A stretch of DNA of 64,000 bases from Sanderia malayensis (lineage: Eukaryota; Cnidaria; Scyphozoa; Semaeostomeae; Pelagiidae). The notes under the pieces are model-generated. The model made no database searches and was not told the DNA's origin. It saw only the letters and a list, made by a program, of their open reading frames with translations. The stretch's first letter is position 1. Each line of letters opens with the position of its first letter. Shown here one piece after another: positions 13,886-26,110 of this stretch. Location: contig RQOL01000519.1 of the NCBI GenBank assembly GCA_013076295.1, positions 1,798,001-1,862,000 on the forward strand, in the 5' to 3' direction. Position numbers and translations under genes: made by a program.

Positions 13886-15005
13886 ATAACACGGGTGTAC
13901 ACTTCTTATTCACTTTATTTACTTGTTTTCACCTAAATGCGCTCTGATAATGGGCTAATACACTTATCTCCACTGATACACACCCTTATACACTTGCTAT
14001 TCACTGTATTTACGTGTTTTCACCCAAATGCACACTGATAATCCACTTATACACACCCTTATACACTTGCTATTCACTGTATTTACGAGTTTTCACCCAA
14101 ATGCACTCTGATAATGCACTAATACACTTCTCTTCACTTATACACACCATTATACACTTGCTATTCACTGTATTTACGTGTTTTCACCGAAATGCACACT
14201 GATAATGCACTAATACACTTCTCTTCACTTGCACACACTCTTATACACCTGCTATTCACTGTATTTACGTGTTTTCAGCGAAATGCACACTGATAATGCA
14301 CTAATACACTTCTCTTCACTTATACACACCCTTATACACTTGCTATTCACTGTATTTACAGGTTTTCACCCAAATGCACACTGATAATGCACTAATACAC
14401 TTCTCTTCACTTATACACACCATTATACACTTGCTATTCACTGTATTTACGTGTTCTCAGCGAAATGCACACTGATAATGCACTAATACACTTATCTCCA
14501 CTTATACACACCCTTATACACTTGCTATTCACTGTATTTACAGGTTTTCACCCAAATGAACTCTGATAATACACTAATACACTTCTCTTCACTGATACAC
14601 ACCCTTATACACTTGCTATTCACTGTATTTACGTGTTTTCACCCAAATGCACACTGATAATCCACTTATACACACCCTTATACACTTGCTATTCACTGTA
14701 TTTACGAGTTTTCACCCAAATGCACTCTGATAATGCACTAATACACTTGTCTCCACTTATAAACACCCTTATACACTTGCTATTCACTGTATTTACAAGT
14801 TTTCACCCAAATGCACTCTGATAATGCACTAATACACTTCTCTTCACTTATACACACCCTTATACACTTGCTATTCACTGTATTTACAGGTTTTTACCCA
14901 AATGCACTCTGATAATACACTAATATACTTCTCTTCACTTATACACACCCTTATACACTTGCTATTCACTGTATTTACAGGTTTTCACCCAAATGCACAC
15001 TGATA
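13886..15005. repeat. Right-arm minisatellite, inverted copies of the 91-bp unit
   Basis: Tandem units of the reverse complement of the left-arm repeat (CACTTGCTATTCACTGTAT in each). About twelve units, two of them shortened by deletion of the part around TAATGCACTAATACAC. Confidence 0.9.
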
Positions 15006-15201
15006 ATGCACTAATACATGTGTTATACATATGCTACACATGTTATACATATGTTATACATGTGTTGTACATGTGCTATACATGTGTTATACACTACATA
15101 TACATTGTAAGGACACACATACTACCCCTTGATCATGCATTGGCTCATAATTGTATTTCGGGACCTATAGTTTACATACATGAAGTCCTTGCCAATTAGC
15201 G

Positions 15202-17091
15202 CGAACGAATATGGATAATGAGCATGCTTGGTGTAGTAAAACCGCTGGCCAAGAACTCATTAGAAATCTTGTCATGGTGCAGAAAATGGGGGCAGACTTC
15301 ATGAGGGTGAGAAAGAAAGTTTAGCACATTCAGGATGAGAAGAACAACAAATAAAAGTAACCAAAAGATGTTGTCGAACAAATATGGTATTTATTCACTT
15401 AAATTAAAATGCAGTGCCAACGGTGTTGTAGCGACTTTTTAATTCAATCAAATGATACGAATGTGGAAGACTTTGCATAGCATAGATTACATACCGCAAA
15501 AGGTCCAATAAGCCCCCTCTCTATTAATCAAGCCCTCCTCCACAGTAAGCTCAGAAATTAAACAAACTCTCCTGGGCTTAATAGAGCTTTTACGGTAATT
15601 TATTCAGACAGAGCTATTATAGAGGATCTGCTACGATATATACATATACATATGTTATAAACTGCTCAAGCTGTATAAAAGCAAGCCAGTCTGCTATGCC
15701 TACCATAGAATGGCTTTTATTCCACAGTGTGGATATAAAATAAATACGTGTAATACACTGGCATACTATAAAACAATCTTATGATGCCACAATGGTTCTC
15801 ATATCTTTCTTAACTGTTTCAATAGACTCTTTGAGAAACTACGATAACGATAAATTAGCCAAATAATATAAATCGATACTTTCCTGTGCACTAATAGTTG
15901 ATTAAAAAGTAGTATATTTCTTTTATGTTCGATAAAATACAAACAAAACAGGAGTTAATTAAACCTACTAATTCCTTAAAGAAGGCCACTTTAGAAAACG
16001 GAGCGTTTTTTATGGCCCTAACCCACAATCAAATATTTTCAATTTCAAATATTTGATCATACGGTGATTGAAGATAAAGAACCGAAAACAAACAAAATGC
16101 AATTTATACACACACTGAATAAGCCTGGAAAACAGCCATACAATACAACCACTGTTCAGACTGACCATTATACAACACCGTATTGCAGATACATACAACA
16201 CTATCAGAGCTTCTGTAAATTATCAGAATAAATACTTTGAAAGGAATTAGCTATGTTAAAATATATATCCCCGGAGAATCTTATATACATGATATAGCCT
16301 ATGTTCTAACACATAAACAACTGAATACTTGAACTATCTTCTCAGATAAAAACGATCAAAGATCAGCTGCAGTATGCTCGTGCATGCATGTATAGTTATA
16401 CAGTATGATCATGCAGTGGTCATACGGTAGCTAGACCTATTTTCAAATAAGAAACCGTCTACAAGAAACCAGTAGCTACTCAAGAATCCGAACAGGTTAA
16501 AAAGCAGCAGTATTCCAGGCAAAAATCTTGAGAAACCGATTTACTTTTTAAAATATACAAAAATCCAGAACACATGATTGTTTGTTGAAAATTTTGGCTG
16601 GGTCATGTTCATGTTGTACTGCCATGTTTTTGCTCTAGTTGTTGCTTTATTCATCGTTCCACTGACAAGATAACTTTCAGGAAATGGCAACGAAATCATA
16701 AGAAATTCTCAAGAAACTCAAGTCCTGAAATTTTCTAATGCCTTAAGCAACTGCAGTATTCATTGTAGAGGTTGGTTTCTTATAAAAAAAAATAGGTGTG
16801 TGATCATATGGCTCAAAGATCTCGATATAAACGAATCATATAAAAAGTTTTGGTTGCCCAGTTATATCGTGATCAGATATAGCGGGGCAACTTATGCAGA
16901 GCCACTATATCGTGACCAGATATAGCGGGGCAACTTATGCAGAGAACTTATGCAGAGAACTTATGCAGAGCCCACGTAAAATCCCATGTAAACATATATG
17001 TATATCTGGCTATTTCTTAGAATCTCCTTTCAATCTTCAACGTGCCGTAAAAATAAAGCCTTGCTGCTGTTTGTGATGATATTTATGTTAC
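15202..17091. other. Intergenic DNA, no gene seen
   Basis: Downstream of the RGS gene and beside the foldback element. No coding exon was recognised on either strand. It contains one small inverted-repeat element (15492-15597) and a short duplicated segment at about 16860-16965, where AGATATAGCGGGGCAACTTA occurs twice. Confidence 0.6.
15492..15597. repeat. Inverted-repeat MITE, short member of the TACYGTAAA/ATAAGC family
   Basis: Left end TACCGCAAAAGGTCCAATAA and right end TTAATAGAGCTTTTACGGTA are inverted repeats. ATAAGCCCCCTCT lies just inside the left end. Length 106 bases, with possible TA target duplication. Confidence 0.65.
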
Positions 17092-19826
17092 CTATTTACA
17101 AAGATGCTTGTAGAATTTCGACTTCACGAACCTGGGAAAACAGTCTAGTGACATTAGGTTGTAAATGTAGTTCTTTGCATTGGAAAACAGATCAGGATCG
17201 CCACTATCCAAATTATCTTCGATGTCAGCACGTAACTTTGCGTCTATGCTTACCTATTGTGGGAAAAGGCAAGACACATTAAGATTGCCATCACACGCAG
17301 ATAATCTGCAATTTGCAATTGACTATAGTTCACGAGCTGAGGAGCACTCTTCACCAAGCGATTAAAGCGTTAAAGAGTGCAATTACACTGTACCTCGCAG
17401 GGCGATATCGTCGATATGAAATCTTCGTAGACTTGTCGTGCATCCTCTTTTCTTTCTTCAGCGCTTTTCATCTGATAGGCGTCGGCTGCCATCCAGAACC
17501 TTAAGTTCTCATCGCTGTACTGTGTTTGTAAGAACTCTTGGAACATCTTCCGTCCAACTGAAACGAAAAACGAGACTTCGTGACCCTAAAAATCACTGTC
17601 GATATGAAACCCATTACATAGGAATTGTGCCAGTTTAATTTGATCCTTCTGCATCGTCAATGTATAGTAGAAAACAGCATATAAGGACATATGTTTATAT
17701 GAAACTTTAGGCTAAAACTTCTTCTCGAGCAATGGAAGAAAAAATAGCTTATTGTCTTTCAACAATAAGCTGGATGCAAAAGTTGCAGATTCTTATATGC
17801 GGGTTTATACTGTAGCTGAAATTGCTTTGCTGGCTCAAGTGTTCAATGGTGGATTAAAAGTCAGCGAACAATGTGACAGCAATTGCTGACTCAGGACATC
17901 GCACACACTTGAACGCATTGGCACAAAAAACTTTTCTACTTGATCTTAGACGTTCACCCTAATGGACGTGTAACTATCCACATTGCTTCTCATAAAGCTT
18001 ACCCCAGGGGTGACAAATTAACAATCAATTTATTATACGCACTAGGAGACTCCATGAGTTTGTCGAAACTCGACGACCAGGATTTGGCTTCTTCTTTGCA
18101 TGGCCTAAACAAAGAATAAAAAATTAAAACAAGTATTGAAACATACATTTTCAATCGTATTGAAGAATCTACAATGAAGGCTGGTTCAATAATTGCTGCT
18201 GGGTAGCGAAGCGTCTGCGCAGCAGAATATAATCGAGTCCTTCTCGAGAAAAAATCTTTTGAAAATGTTTGCGTGCTTGCCTGTGTCATTCTAGCCTGCG
18301 CGAAGCCTCAAATCCTTCTCCAGTAGTATTACGCCATGCATACTCCTGCGCAATAGCCTATATATGGCAGTGCGCATACACGCCCAGCTTTAGGGCACTC
18401 TAATCCTAACCTTAATCCTAACCCTAACCCTAACCCAAACCCAAACCCTAACCCTAACCTTAATCCTAATCCAAACCCTGACCTGATACAACAAACATTG
18501 TCAGTAGCTTACGTCATGTATACTCCTGCGCAGTAGCCTATATATGGCACTGCGCATACACGCCCACCTTTAGGGCACTCTAATTCTAACCCTAATCCTA
18601 ACCTTAACCCTAACCCTAACCCTGACCTGATACACCAGACACTGTCAGTAGCATTACGTCATGCATACTCCTGCGCAGTAGCCTATATATGGCACTGCGC
18701 ATACACGCCCACCTTTAGGGCACTCTAATTCTAACCCTAATCCTAACCTTAACCCTAACCCTAACCCTGACCTGATACACCAGACACTGTCAGTAGCATT
18801 ACGTCATGCATAGTCCTGCGCAGTAGCCTATATATGGCACTGCGCATACACGCCCACCTTTAAGGCACTCTAATTCTAACCCTAACCCTAACCCTAACCC
18901 TAACCTTAATCCAAATACAAACCCTGACCTGATACACCAGACACTGTCAGGAGTATTACGTCATGCATACTCCTGCGCAGTAGCCTATATATAGCACTGC
19001 GTATACACGCCCCCGTTAGGAAATTTAAATTACAAATTGATCAAAACACAAACTAGACGTCCTCATCACGTATTGAACCAGTGTTCTTGAGGTTAGTTTG
19101 CAGGTAAGTTACCATTAGTCTATAGCAGCGCTTCCTAGCAGAAGAGAATATCATAAGGTCGTCAAACTTCTGTTTCTAATTTCTAAGCGAAAACAACCAG
19201 TACGATCTGATTATTGGTTTACATCACAGCAGTACTCATTTTGACAATATTAATTCTATTTATGTCGCGTTTTTTTACATGCGGGTTTTAGACACTGTAT
19301 GGCAAAGTGTACTGGTGATTAAGTTGTACGTAAAGATTTTCATTAAGTTGTTAAGGCCGAATGGAGAGCTTGAAATGCAGTTAATATAACTTTGTTTAAA
19401 CTGGCAAATTAGCTATTTCTATGCACCACGCTCAAAGAAAAATAGCAAAAATAAATACAGGTGCATAAAGATGAGATGATAATGAATTAATCAACACCCA
19501 CGTGTAAAAATAAAATAAATCTACCTGTTTGGGTGATCCGTCCCTGACTCTCTAAAAACACAAAAAAAGCCAAATAAACATAAAAATCAAGATCTGATAA
19601 TGACTTATTTATATGACAACATAATCGTGACACCATTTAATGCCTTCTATATTCAAGGTTCATGTGGATAGAAGGGTGAAGTTCTAGTGCACTGATGTGG
19701 ACACTAACTTTGTGTAATGGGTGATGACGTTTACCTGTTACAACATTTGCACCCTTTCCCATCGGACTTGTTGCTTGCTTTGACCTCTGTTCCTTCAGGA
19801 GATATTGTGGATGTGCAAGTACCCAT
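17092..19826 (-). CDS. RGS20: Regulator of G-protein signalling, RZ subfamily (RGS17/19/20-like)
   Basis: Five exons, 19735-19826, 19525-19551, 18043-18104, 17394-17557 and 17092-17253, join in phase to 168 residues. The RGS domain (about 53-168) accelerates GTP hydrolysis by Galpha-i/z subunits at the membrane. Seen motifs: SWSSSFDKLMESP, FQEFLQTQYSDENLRFW and DCFPRFVKSKFY. The run ISPCEVSIDAKLRADIEDN matches the RZ-type pattern ISPKEVSLDSRVREGIN. The RZ subfamily's cysteine string is reduced here to GCKCCNR (residues 25-31). The N-terminus MGTCTS fits the consensus for N-myristoylation at Gly2, with a neighbouring Cys that could be palmitoylated; this is inference. The start is the first ATG after a splice-acceptor-like TTTGCAG, so an upstream non-coding exon or trans-splice site is possible. 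The protein is shorter than human RGS19 (217). Confidence 0.92.
17740..17818. repeat. Copy of the AACAATAG hairpin family in the RGS gene
   Basis: Contains AATAGCTTATTG, TCAACAATAAGCTGGATGC, GTTGCAGATTCTTATATGC and GGGTTTATACTG. It is the same order of motifs as at 8600-8680 and, on the other strand, at 3257 and 4735. Lies in the intron between RGS exons 3 and 4. Confidence 0.55.
18310..19020. repeat. Tandem array of 145-180-bp units with telomere-like CCCTAA tracts
   Basis: Five units lie in the RGS intron between exons 2 and 3. Each starts with TACTCCTGCGCAGTAGCC or a close variant, then TATATATGGCACTGCGCATA, ACACGCCC, TTTAGGGCACTCTAA and a run of CCTAA/CCCTAA repeats, ending in CCTGACCTGATACA. 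Spacing between units is about 180, 145, 145 and 158 bases and changes mostly with the length of the CCTAA run. TGCGCAGT and ACTGCGCA flank GCCTATATATGGC, forming an almost perfect palindrome in each unit. Confidence 0.85.
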
Positions 19827-22800
19827 TGGCTGCAAACGAAAAAAGATGAAGTTCTAGATGTTTGTTATTTGTGATGGAAGTGTAGGAAAGAAGGATTCGC
19901 ATTGTATTGGGTTGGTCAAGATGTTCGTAAGAGCAACAAGAAGGGGAAGAGATTCCAGTAAAATGAGGCAAACACAAAGAAGAATATGACAAAGGAAATC
20001 TGAAGAAAAATAGAGAAGAAAAGGAAATGAAGAAAATATGATAAATAAAAGGAAAGGAAAACATATGAAAGAGATGGTGAAGGAAAAGAGATGAAGAAAA
20101 GATGAAAGCTGTTTAAAGATGATGACAAAGATGATGACTGAGAAGAAGATATATTACAAAGGAAGCGAAAATAAAACGCAAGAAGAAGAAGCAATCTGAA
20201 GCAAAAGGACATTAAAAGAAGCAACGAAAGCTAGACGAATTCGAGCAAAACTAAACGAGCAAATGGCATCATTAATTCAAGCTGAAAAGAAACTCTTCCT
20301 GAGGAACTCTCTCAAGAACTCTTCCTAGAAAACTCTCTCCTAAACTCACTGTGCATGAGCAACGAAAAACTAAACATTGATTACTCCAAGTTCACTTGAA
20401 AGCAAACAAGCATTACTCCTCAATCTCATAAACAGCAGTGAAACAAACAAACAGAGCTATTCCAAACAATCAAAGCAGACTGTAAGCCAAAGTTTCCAGC
20501 AAACAACATTACAAGCCTGATGACAAAACAACAGGTCTTATAATCAAACAAAATTAGACGAACCAAAAAAAACAGAATGAAAAAAATCGCACTAATCAGA
20601 ACAAAACAACACAATGAACATATAAAACAAATCAATACGAGATTCCTAGGGCATATTGGTCGTGCAGCAATCTTCATTAGCAACGTAAACAGAACGTAAA
20701 CACGACGATAATGCGAACATGTTTTTCGGAACGAGATTTGCTTGCGGCTAATCAGTTACGAACACAACAGAGCAGAACAGAGTGTCGGGCATCAAATCTG
20801 CGCTGCCAACAGGTTGTAAAAGGCCGAAAAATGCAAATAGATGCAAAGAGCTTACACTACTGAAAACAATATTCTTCAGGAACTTTCAACTTTAATTATT
20901 CTTATAACAGCAAAAAAAATATAAGAAAGAGATACCTAACACATTACCCGCTGTTTCGTCGGTGCATTCACCCAAAATTCCCTTTCACACACAACTGACT
21001 ATACTGATTAAAACGTGTTCTGTTTTACTGATGCATGCTCTGTTCACTTCTAGACTTATTAAGCTTCTTTCCTGCCTTATTTGAGTTATTGTTCTTGTGT
21101 TCTAAGCCACAATTAAAAGTATAATTCATACCTGCAATGTTTACTATTTTCATTGTAAATGTACAGTGAAAATGAAGAAATTTTTAGCACTATAAATTGA
21201 TCAAGGTTGAAAATTAAGAAACTTGGAAACCAGGCCATGAGCTTGGTTCTTCATGAATAAAACCTATACATGTGATAGGCGCAAGTCGCATAAAATTGAG
21301 CAACAAACCGCTTGCTTGTTACACACACGAAAGCAGACTGCTCGCACGTCAAATTTTCTTCTTCTGCGTCAGATGTTACGACTGTGAATCATAAAACGCT
21401 CATCAACCATCCACAACGACCTGTGTACGAATGTAAACCAACTCCTATGGGTCAATGTTGATGGGTGATTGAAGCCACAGATGAAGGAGAATAGCCCTTT
21501 TCAATTAAGATGAATAGTTGTAATTGAGCAAGTTTTCAGCGACCATATGCGTTGCTGTGAACGCCTTGCTCTGAGGCTAGTCTCCGCTCTTTACTCCAGC
21601 CTCCAGACTCTGCTCTGATGCATTAATTGAAGTCGTCCCTTCTTTACCCCGCAAGCTTTTCCCTCCTCTTCACTCCCTCTCTCTCTCGTACCATACACAC
21701 CACGAGAAAAACAACAATATGTACGGCTGCTTATGACGAGAACAGAGGCAAAGTGCTAATGCTTTCTTTCATTCACATAAAAGACACGATAAGTACGTGT
21801 GTACATGACAATACAACGGAGCTGCTGTGCTGTGTGCGCTTCTGATAATTAAATGTGGGGTTGCCTTGGCAGCGGGTAAATAGAAGAATACTCAAAAGCA
21901 GGTGGTATTCGTCATTTGAATATTCTTTGCCGTGTAAATTGAAACACCAATGGCCACACATAGCCAGCTTTGCAGTGTAACACGGATCACAACGCCTGCC
22001 GAACACAGGGTAAGACCAAGCCGGCGTGCTTGCGTGCAAACCTGCGATTATACAAACCTGCAATTATGCAAACCAGCGATTATGTAGCCTGTCATCTTTC
22101 GCATAAGGAAGCCAGTTTCAGTTGGGCATCGATCGACTGACGATACCCTTTCACAACTGAATTGAATGACATGGCCCATAAAAGAATAACTCCATTATTT
22201 AAATGAAAATCTTTGAGAATTCTGGCTTTCTCAGGGTCTTTTCAAAATTTGCGAGCTGCAAATTAAGAAACTTATATGCAAATGCACATATGCAAAAGCA
22301 TTCGCAAATTGTTGCAGAAAACATCTAATAACACTTATGCCTAACACAGTGGCGTAACGAAGCAATGTGGAGCGCCGTAGTGGTTGGGGCCCCTATACAT
22401 TATATGATGTCTGAATCAATTTTTAGAATTCAAGCACAAACAACGGAGTACAAGTAAGAAGCCCCAACACTTGGGGGTCTCTAAGAGACCCGAGTTTGGG
22501 GCTTTGCGGTGCACGCCGTTTGTCAGCCATTCGCTAAACATCTGCTGTTGTGTGTGAAATAAACAGACGTATGGGTAATGCTACGCATTTGCTGACGGCC
22601 TAAAAATTGCATTAATATTGCATTTGACACATGGATTAGAAGGAGATGAATAGCAATACACACGTTTGTTGTGCACAAGTGGCAAGCAATGCACAAGTGG
22701 CAAGCAATGGACAAATTATGACTCGATGCAACCTCCTTGGGGTATCATCAAAATGGCAAAAGTTGCTTTAATTGCTTCCAACTTGCTATGATTATTTGAA

Positions 22801-25800
22801 TTTTATAAGTATATCATTGTCACGATATACTTATTTTCTACACTTCTATCTATATCAAAAGTCTGTTCAATTCGTTGGCTGGGGTTTGCTTCGTGTATTA
22901 CTTTTAAGCCTAGTTTCCACTTCGTTGATAAAGTCGTTTCGGTCGTTTGGAAAGACCCGAACGATTGAAAAGACTAAAAATTGGAACCATACTTGCCAAC
23001 AATGCAAAAACCCGAAAAAAGACTCCAACGACAACCATCGCAGAGATAGAAAAGATTCTACCTCAGCGACCCAAAAGATTCGCGCGACGCGTGAGAGACT
23101 TTTGCAAGTTGTAACGACTCGAAGAATGTGTAAAAATACAGTTTCTTACCTTTCTCGTAATCACAGAGCAGTTTTACGATTCGGGGGTTGCTGTGATTGT
23201 ATTGAGTTCAACTTTAAACAGGCAATTTCAATCACTTAGCCTGCAGGAAAAAATCTAGCAATAAAATATGCGTTTTGTTTTTACATATAAGAAGCTGGTT
23301 TATAAAATACTACAAGGATGGAAAAAAATTGAGGAAAGACTAGGGTCGAGGGAGAATGATTAAAAAACTGTAATGTGTCCATTTATAAAATAAGAAACTT
23401 TAGTTTGTGCACTGCAATGGTCTGTTAATTGTATTTGAAATAGTGTAATTTTTATTTTGTACTGCACGGGCTCTTTTCGTAATGGTCTGGGTTTATATAT
23501 TATATTCGGATTCGTGAAAAACTGTCTGATAAAACAGGCTCCTGTGCAGGGCACGGCCTCGGTGAATATCAAAAACTTCGTTCATTTTTGTTTGGATTGT
23601 GGCTAACTTTTGATCTTGACAATGAGCGTTTATATCCATTGAAAAACCCTCAACTTCAGAACAAGGGACTAAGGAATTCTCAGTGTTACAATGCAAAAAT
23701 TGTCACGCGAAATTAAGAAACTTTTGGTAGCTGCTAACTGCTGATCCAAATCTCTCATGAAAAACGTGCATATGACGAATGCCCTTTAAACGCCCATTGC
23801 CGCAGTGATAAGCTTCAAATTAGACCGGGTGGTACAGGCACTCATAGTTAAATACAATAACTACCATACTGAAGATGCAATACAAGGGATATGATTCCTG
23901 CTAGATGTCTGGAAAATAAAATTCAGTTGTTTTGTTTGCTAATGCTGTTGGCCTGATCGACATAATTTCATGATTCTTGTCGCGTTGTTAGCATGTTGAG
24001 GAGAGGAGTTAAATGTATCCATGCAAAAATAAATTTGGCTTACTGAAACTTACCCCATTCAACTTCATCGTTGCAAAAAGTCACTCGTTTACTGGTCGAA
24101 AATCGTGTGTTTGGTATAATTTTGATTTTTGAATTTTCCTACAACTTGATATCCAAATTCATCGCACATCAAGAACGAACCAATATAATTTTCAAGTCCA
24201 ATGAGTTGTTGGACAAATTGACCGCCGTATTGCCACACAAAAACGCTCAGACAACGACCTAAAGTATAAAATACAGGACAAATTATATCGATTAAATTAG
24301 GCTGAGGAAAGAACGGCATTTGTCATAATACAAGTGACCAAAGCGACACGAAAATAAATAGGTCAATTGTGAGCGAGAGAAGGGTTGCCCAGCAACAAAA
24401 CCCACAACCTGTCATGCTCATTCTTGGCAAACATGATGACAAAATTTCGTATTTTTTCGCGATTTCAAATATAACACATAATCAATAGATTAGATAAGAA
24501 AAGCACGTTCTTTATTATTAACTATAAAATTGTCTTTTTATTTGCTTTGGCATCGTTCGCGGTTGCCGGAACGCTGGGGAGGCGCATTTTTCATTTAAAA
24601 ACGTATTTGTTCCTCCTTGATATTGTTATCATAACACAGAGCAAGTCCTGAAAGGCCTCCGACCCTAGGATGCGATTCATATTCAAACAAATAGAATAAA
24701 AAAGACTTCTGCTTTAACAAAAGAACTCCATGCAAAGCTGTTCAGATTTGTAAACACAGATCAAGTTTTCTGTCCTGCTAAACTCTTTAGTGTCATGGCT
24801 GCTCATTGGTTCTTTTCGTCTTGTGGTGGAGCCTTCACACTGAACTCAATACATATGTACATTTCCCATAACGACGAAGCAACCATTCATTACCGTAAAT
24901 CCTCGAATAAGCCCCCGGGGGCTTATTTGCAAAAATGAATTTTTGGGTGGGGGCTTATTCGAGGGGAGGGCTTATTCGAGGGGGGGGCTTAATTCAAAGT
25001 TTTGCTTTTTCCTCAAAGGTTTACAGAAAAAAGACGACATAGTTTTCTCAATCAGCTAAACTTTTTTCACAAAGTGCTGTGTGAAGATCTGACAATAATT
25101 TGTTTATCATCACGAAAATCGCGTTTCTTTTTACTTTTTTGTCTGAGTCAAAGGAAGTGATACTGTATAGCTATTGTCCTGTGGGGCTTTCTCGAATTAA
25201 GATATTGTTCTGCACTTATGCTTCCCTCGAATAAGACCCCATGGGGGCTTATTCGAGGGGGGGGGGCTTATTTGCAAAAATGATTTTTTAGGTGGGGGCT
25301 TAATCGAGGGGGGCGCTTATTCGAACGTGGGGGCTTATTCGAGGATTTACGGTACCCGCCTAATGGCCTACAGAAAACATCTTTCAACGTGATATTTTAA
25401 CTTAGAAATGCATTTACAGAAAATCGTCTCCCTGATAGGGCACATTAGACATATTTATCTATGATATTGGGCAACGCATCCTAGAGATGACGCACGTTGT
25501 ATAGGTATAGGCCTAAGATGATAACTTTATCTGCCTGACAAGATGGTATAAGCTGAGCTGAGGTTTTCTTCGACCAATCCAATTAAGTTACACGGGCAAC
25601 ATGCAAAACGGCATAAAAGTTTCTAAAAGGCCCTGTTTAGTAAGGTAGTAAAAAGAATAAGGACTGCAAGTTTGATAATACCTTGATTATTAACAACTGA
25701 AAGTGGTCATTGATTTCTTGATAGCAACTTTGCTTGTCTGGCAACTTCTATCGTCGTTCTTGCCTTGTCGAAAACGTATTGAATGAAATCTTCAAACTTA

Positions 25801-26110
25801 ATTTAAAATTCATAGAACATCACATTGAACATATTTGCAAACGAAGGCGGTGTGGGAAATGATATTGCAGTGGCAGGCAAATCTGCAGCTTTTCTTTGTT
25901 TCTTTTGTTGTTTTTCGCTCACTTGATTTGAAAAACTGCCAATGTGGTGACGATGACGACAGAGGCAAGTTAAACCTTTTTGTGTGCAGGTGCCGCCCAC
26001 CTTTACACATATATTTTTTTTCAGCCTAAATGTGCCTAAATGTCGCCTGTGCTGGATATTGTTGTTTTTAATTGACTAACAGAGTTTGTTATTCGGTTGT
26101 TTTTGCTGCA
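19827..26110. other. Long intergenic region with no recognised gene
   Basis: About 6.3 kb upstream of both RGS (minus) and the EF-hand/TRAPPC12 gene (plus), so it holds both promoters. No conserved coding exon was seen on either strand. Reading frames up to 155 codons exist (for example 22772-23239 plus) but look random in composition. The 19920-20230 stretch is purine-rich on the plus strand. 22340-22510 carries a GGCGTAACG motif and inverted CCCCAA/TTGGGG segments, perhaps a repeat remnant. 24891-25354 is an inverted-repeat element. Confidence 0.5.
24891..25354. mobile_element. Inverted-repeat MITE, largest copy of the TACYGTAAA/ATAAGC family
   Basis: Ends TACCGTAAATCCTCGAATAA and TTATTCGAGGATTTACGGTA are perfect inverted repeats. 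GGGGGCTTATTCGAGG-like segments recur several times inside each half. No reading frame of note. TA at each edge could be the target duplication. Related copies in this window are at 8674, 15492, 40285, 49397 and 59471, with a half copy near 62270-62315. Confidence 0.8.

Larger units (their letters stand above)
11820..15193. mobile_element. 3.37-kb foldback DNA transposon with minisatellite arms, non-autonomous
   Basis: The left end begins GGCAAGGACTTCATG and the right end is its exact complement, CATGAAGTCCTTGCC. The outer about 190 bases of each end appear identical in inverted orientation. Both ends are flanked by the same 8 bases, AATTAGCG (11812-11819 and 15194-15201), a perfect target-site duplication. 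Inside, each arm is a tandem array of a 91-base unit (about 19 units left, about 12 right), and the right array is the reverse complement of the left. The centre (about 13740-13885) is unrelated single-copy DNA. There is no transposase-like reading frame. An 8-base duplication fits hAT, P or Merlin superfamilies; the family is not decided. The element sits between RGS and TCEA and interrupts neither. Confidence 0.88.

Noticed and set aside
12005..15005. CRISPR-like array because of regular repeats
   Set aside because: Units are contiguous 91-base tandem repeats without unique spacers, in an animal genome, inside a transposon.
13886..15199. Repeated small frames containing CYSLYLRVFTQMHSD and CYTCYTYVIHVLYM
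   Set aside because: They are read from minisatellite units and transposon ends; the same peptide appears at both ends of the inverted element.
18400..18930. True chromosome end or telomere fusion
   Set aside because: CCCTAA runs are short, degenerate, all in one orientation and embedded in a repeating unit within an intron flanked by intact RGS exons.
22772..23239. 155-codon frame on the plus strand
   Set aside because: No recognisable motif, odd composition with a basic C-terminal half, and no supporting splice context; probably chance.
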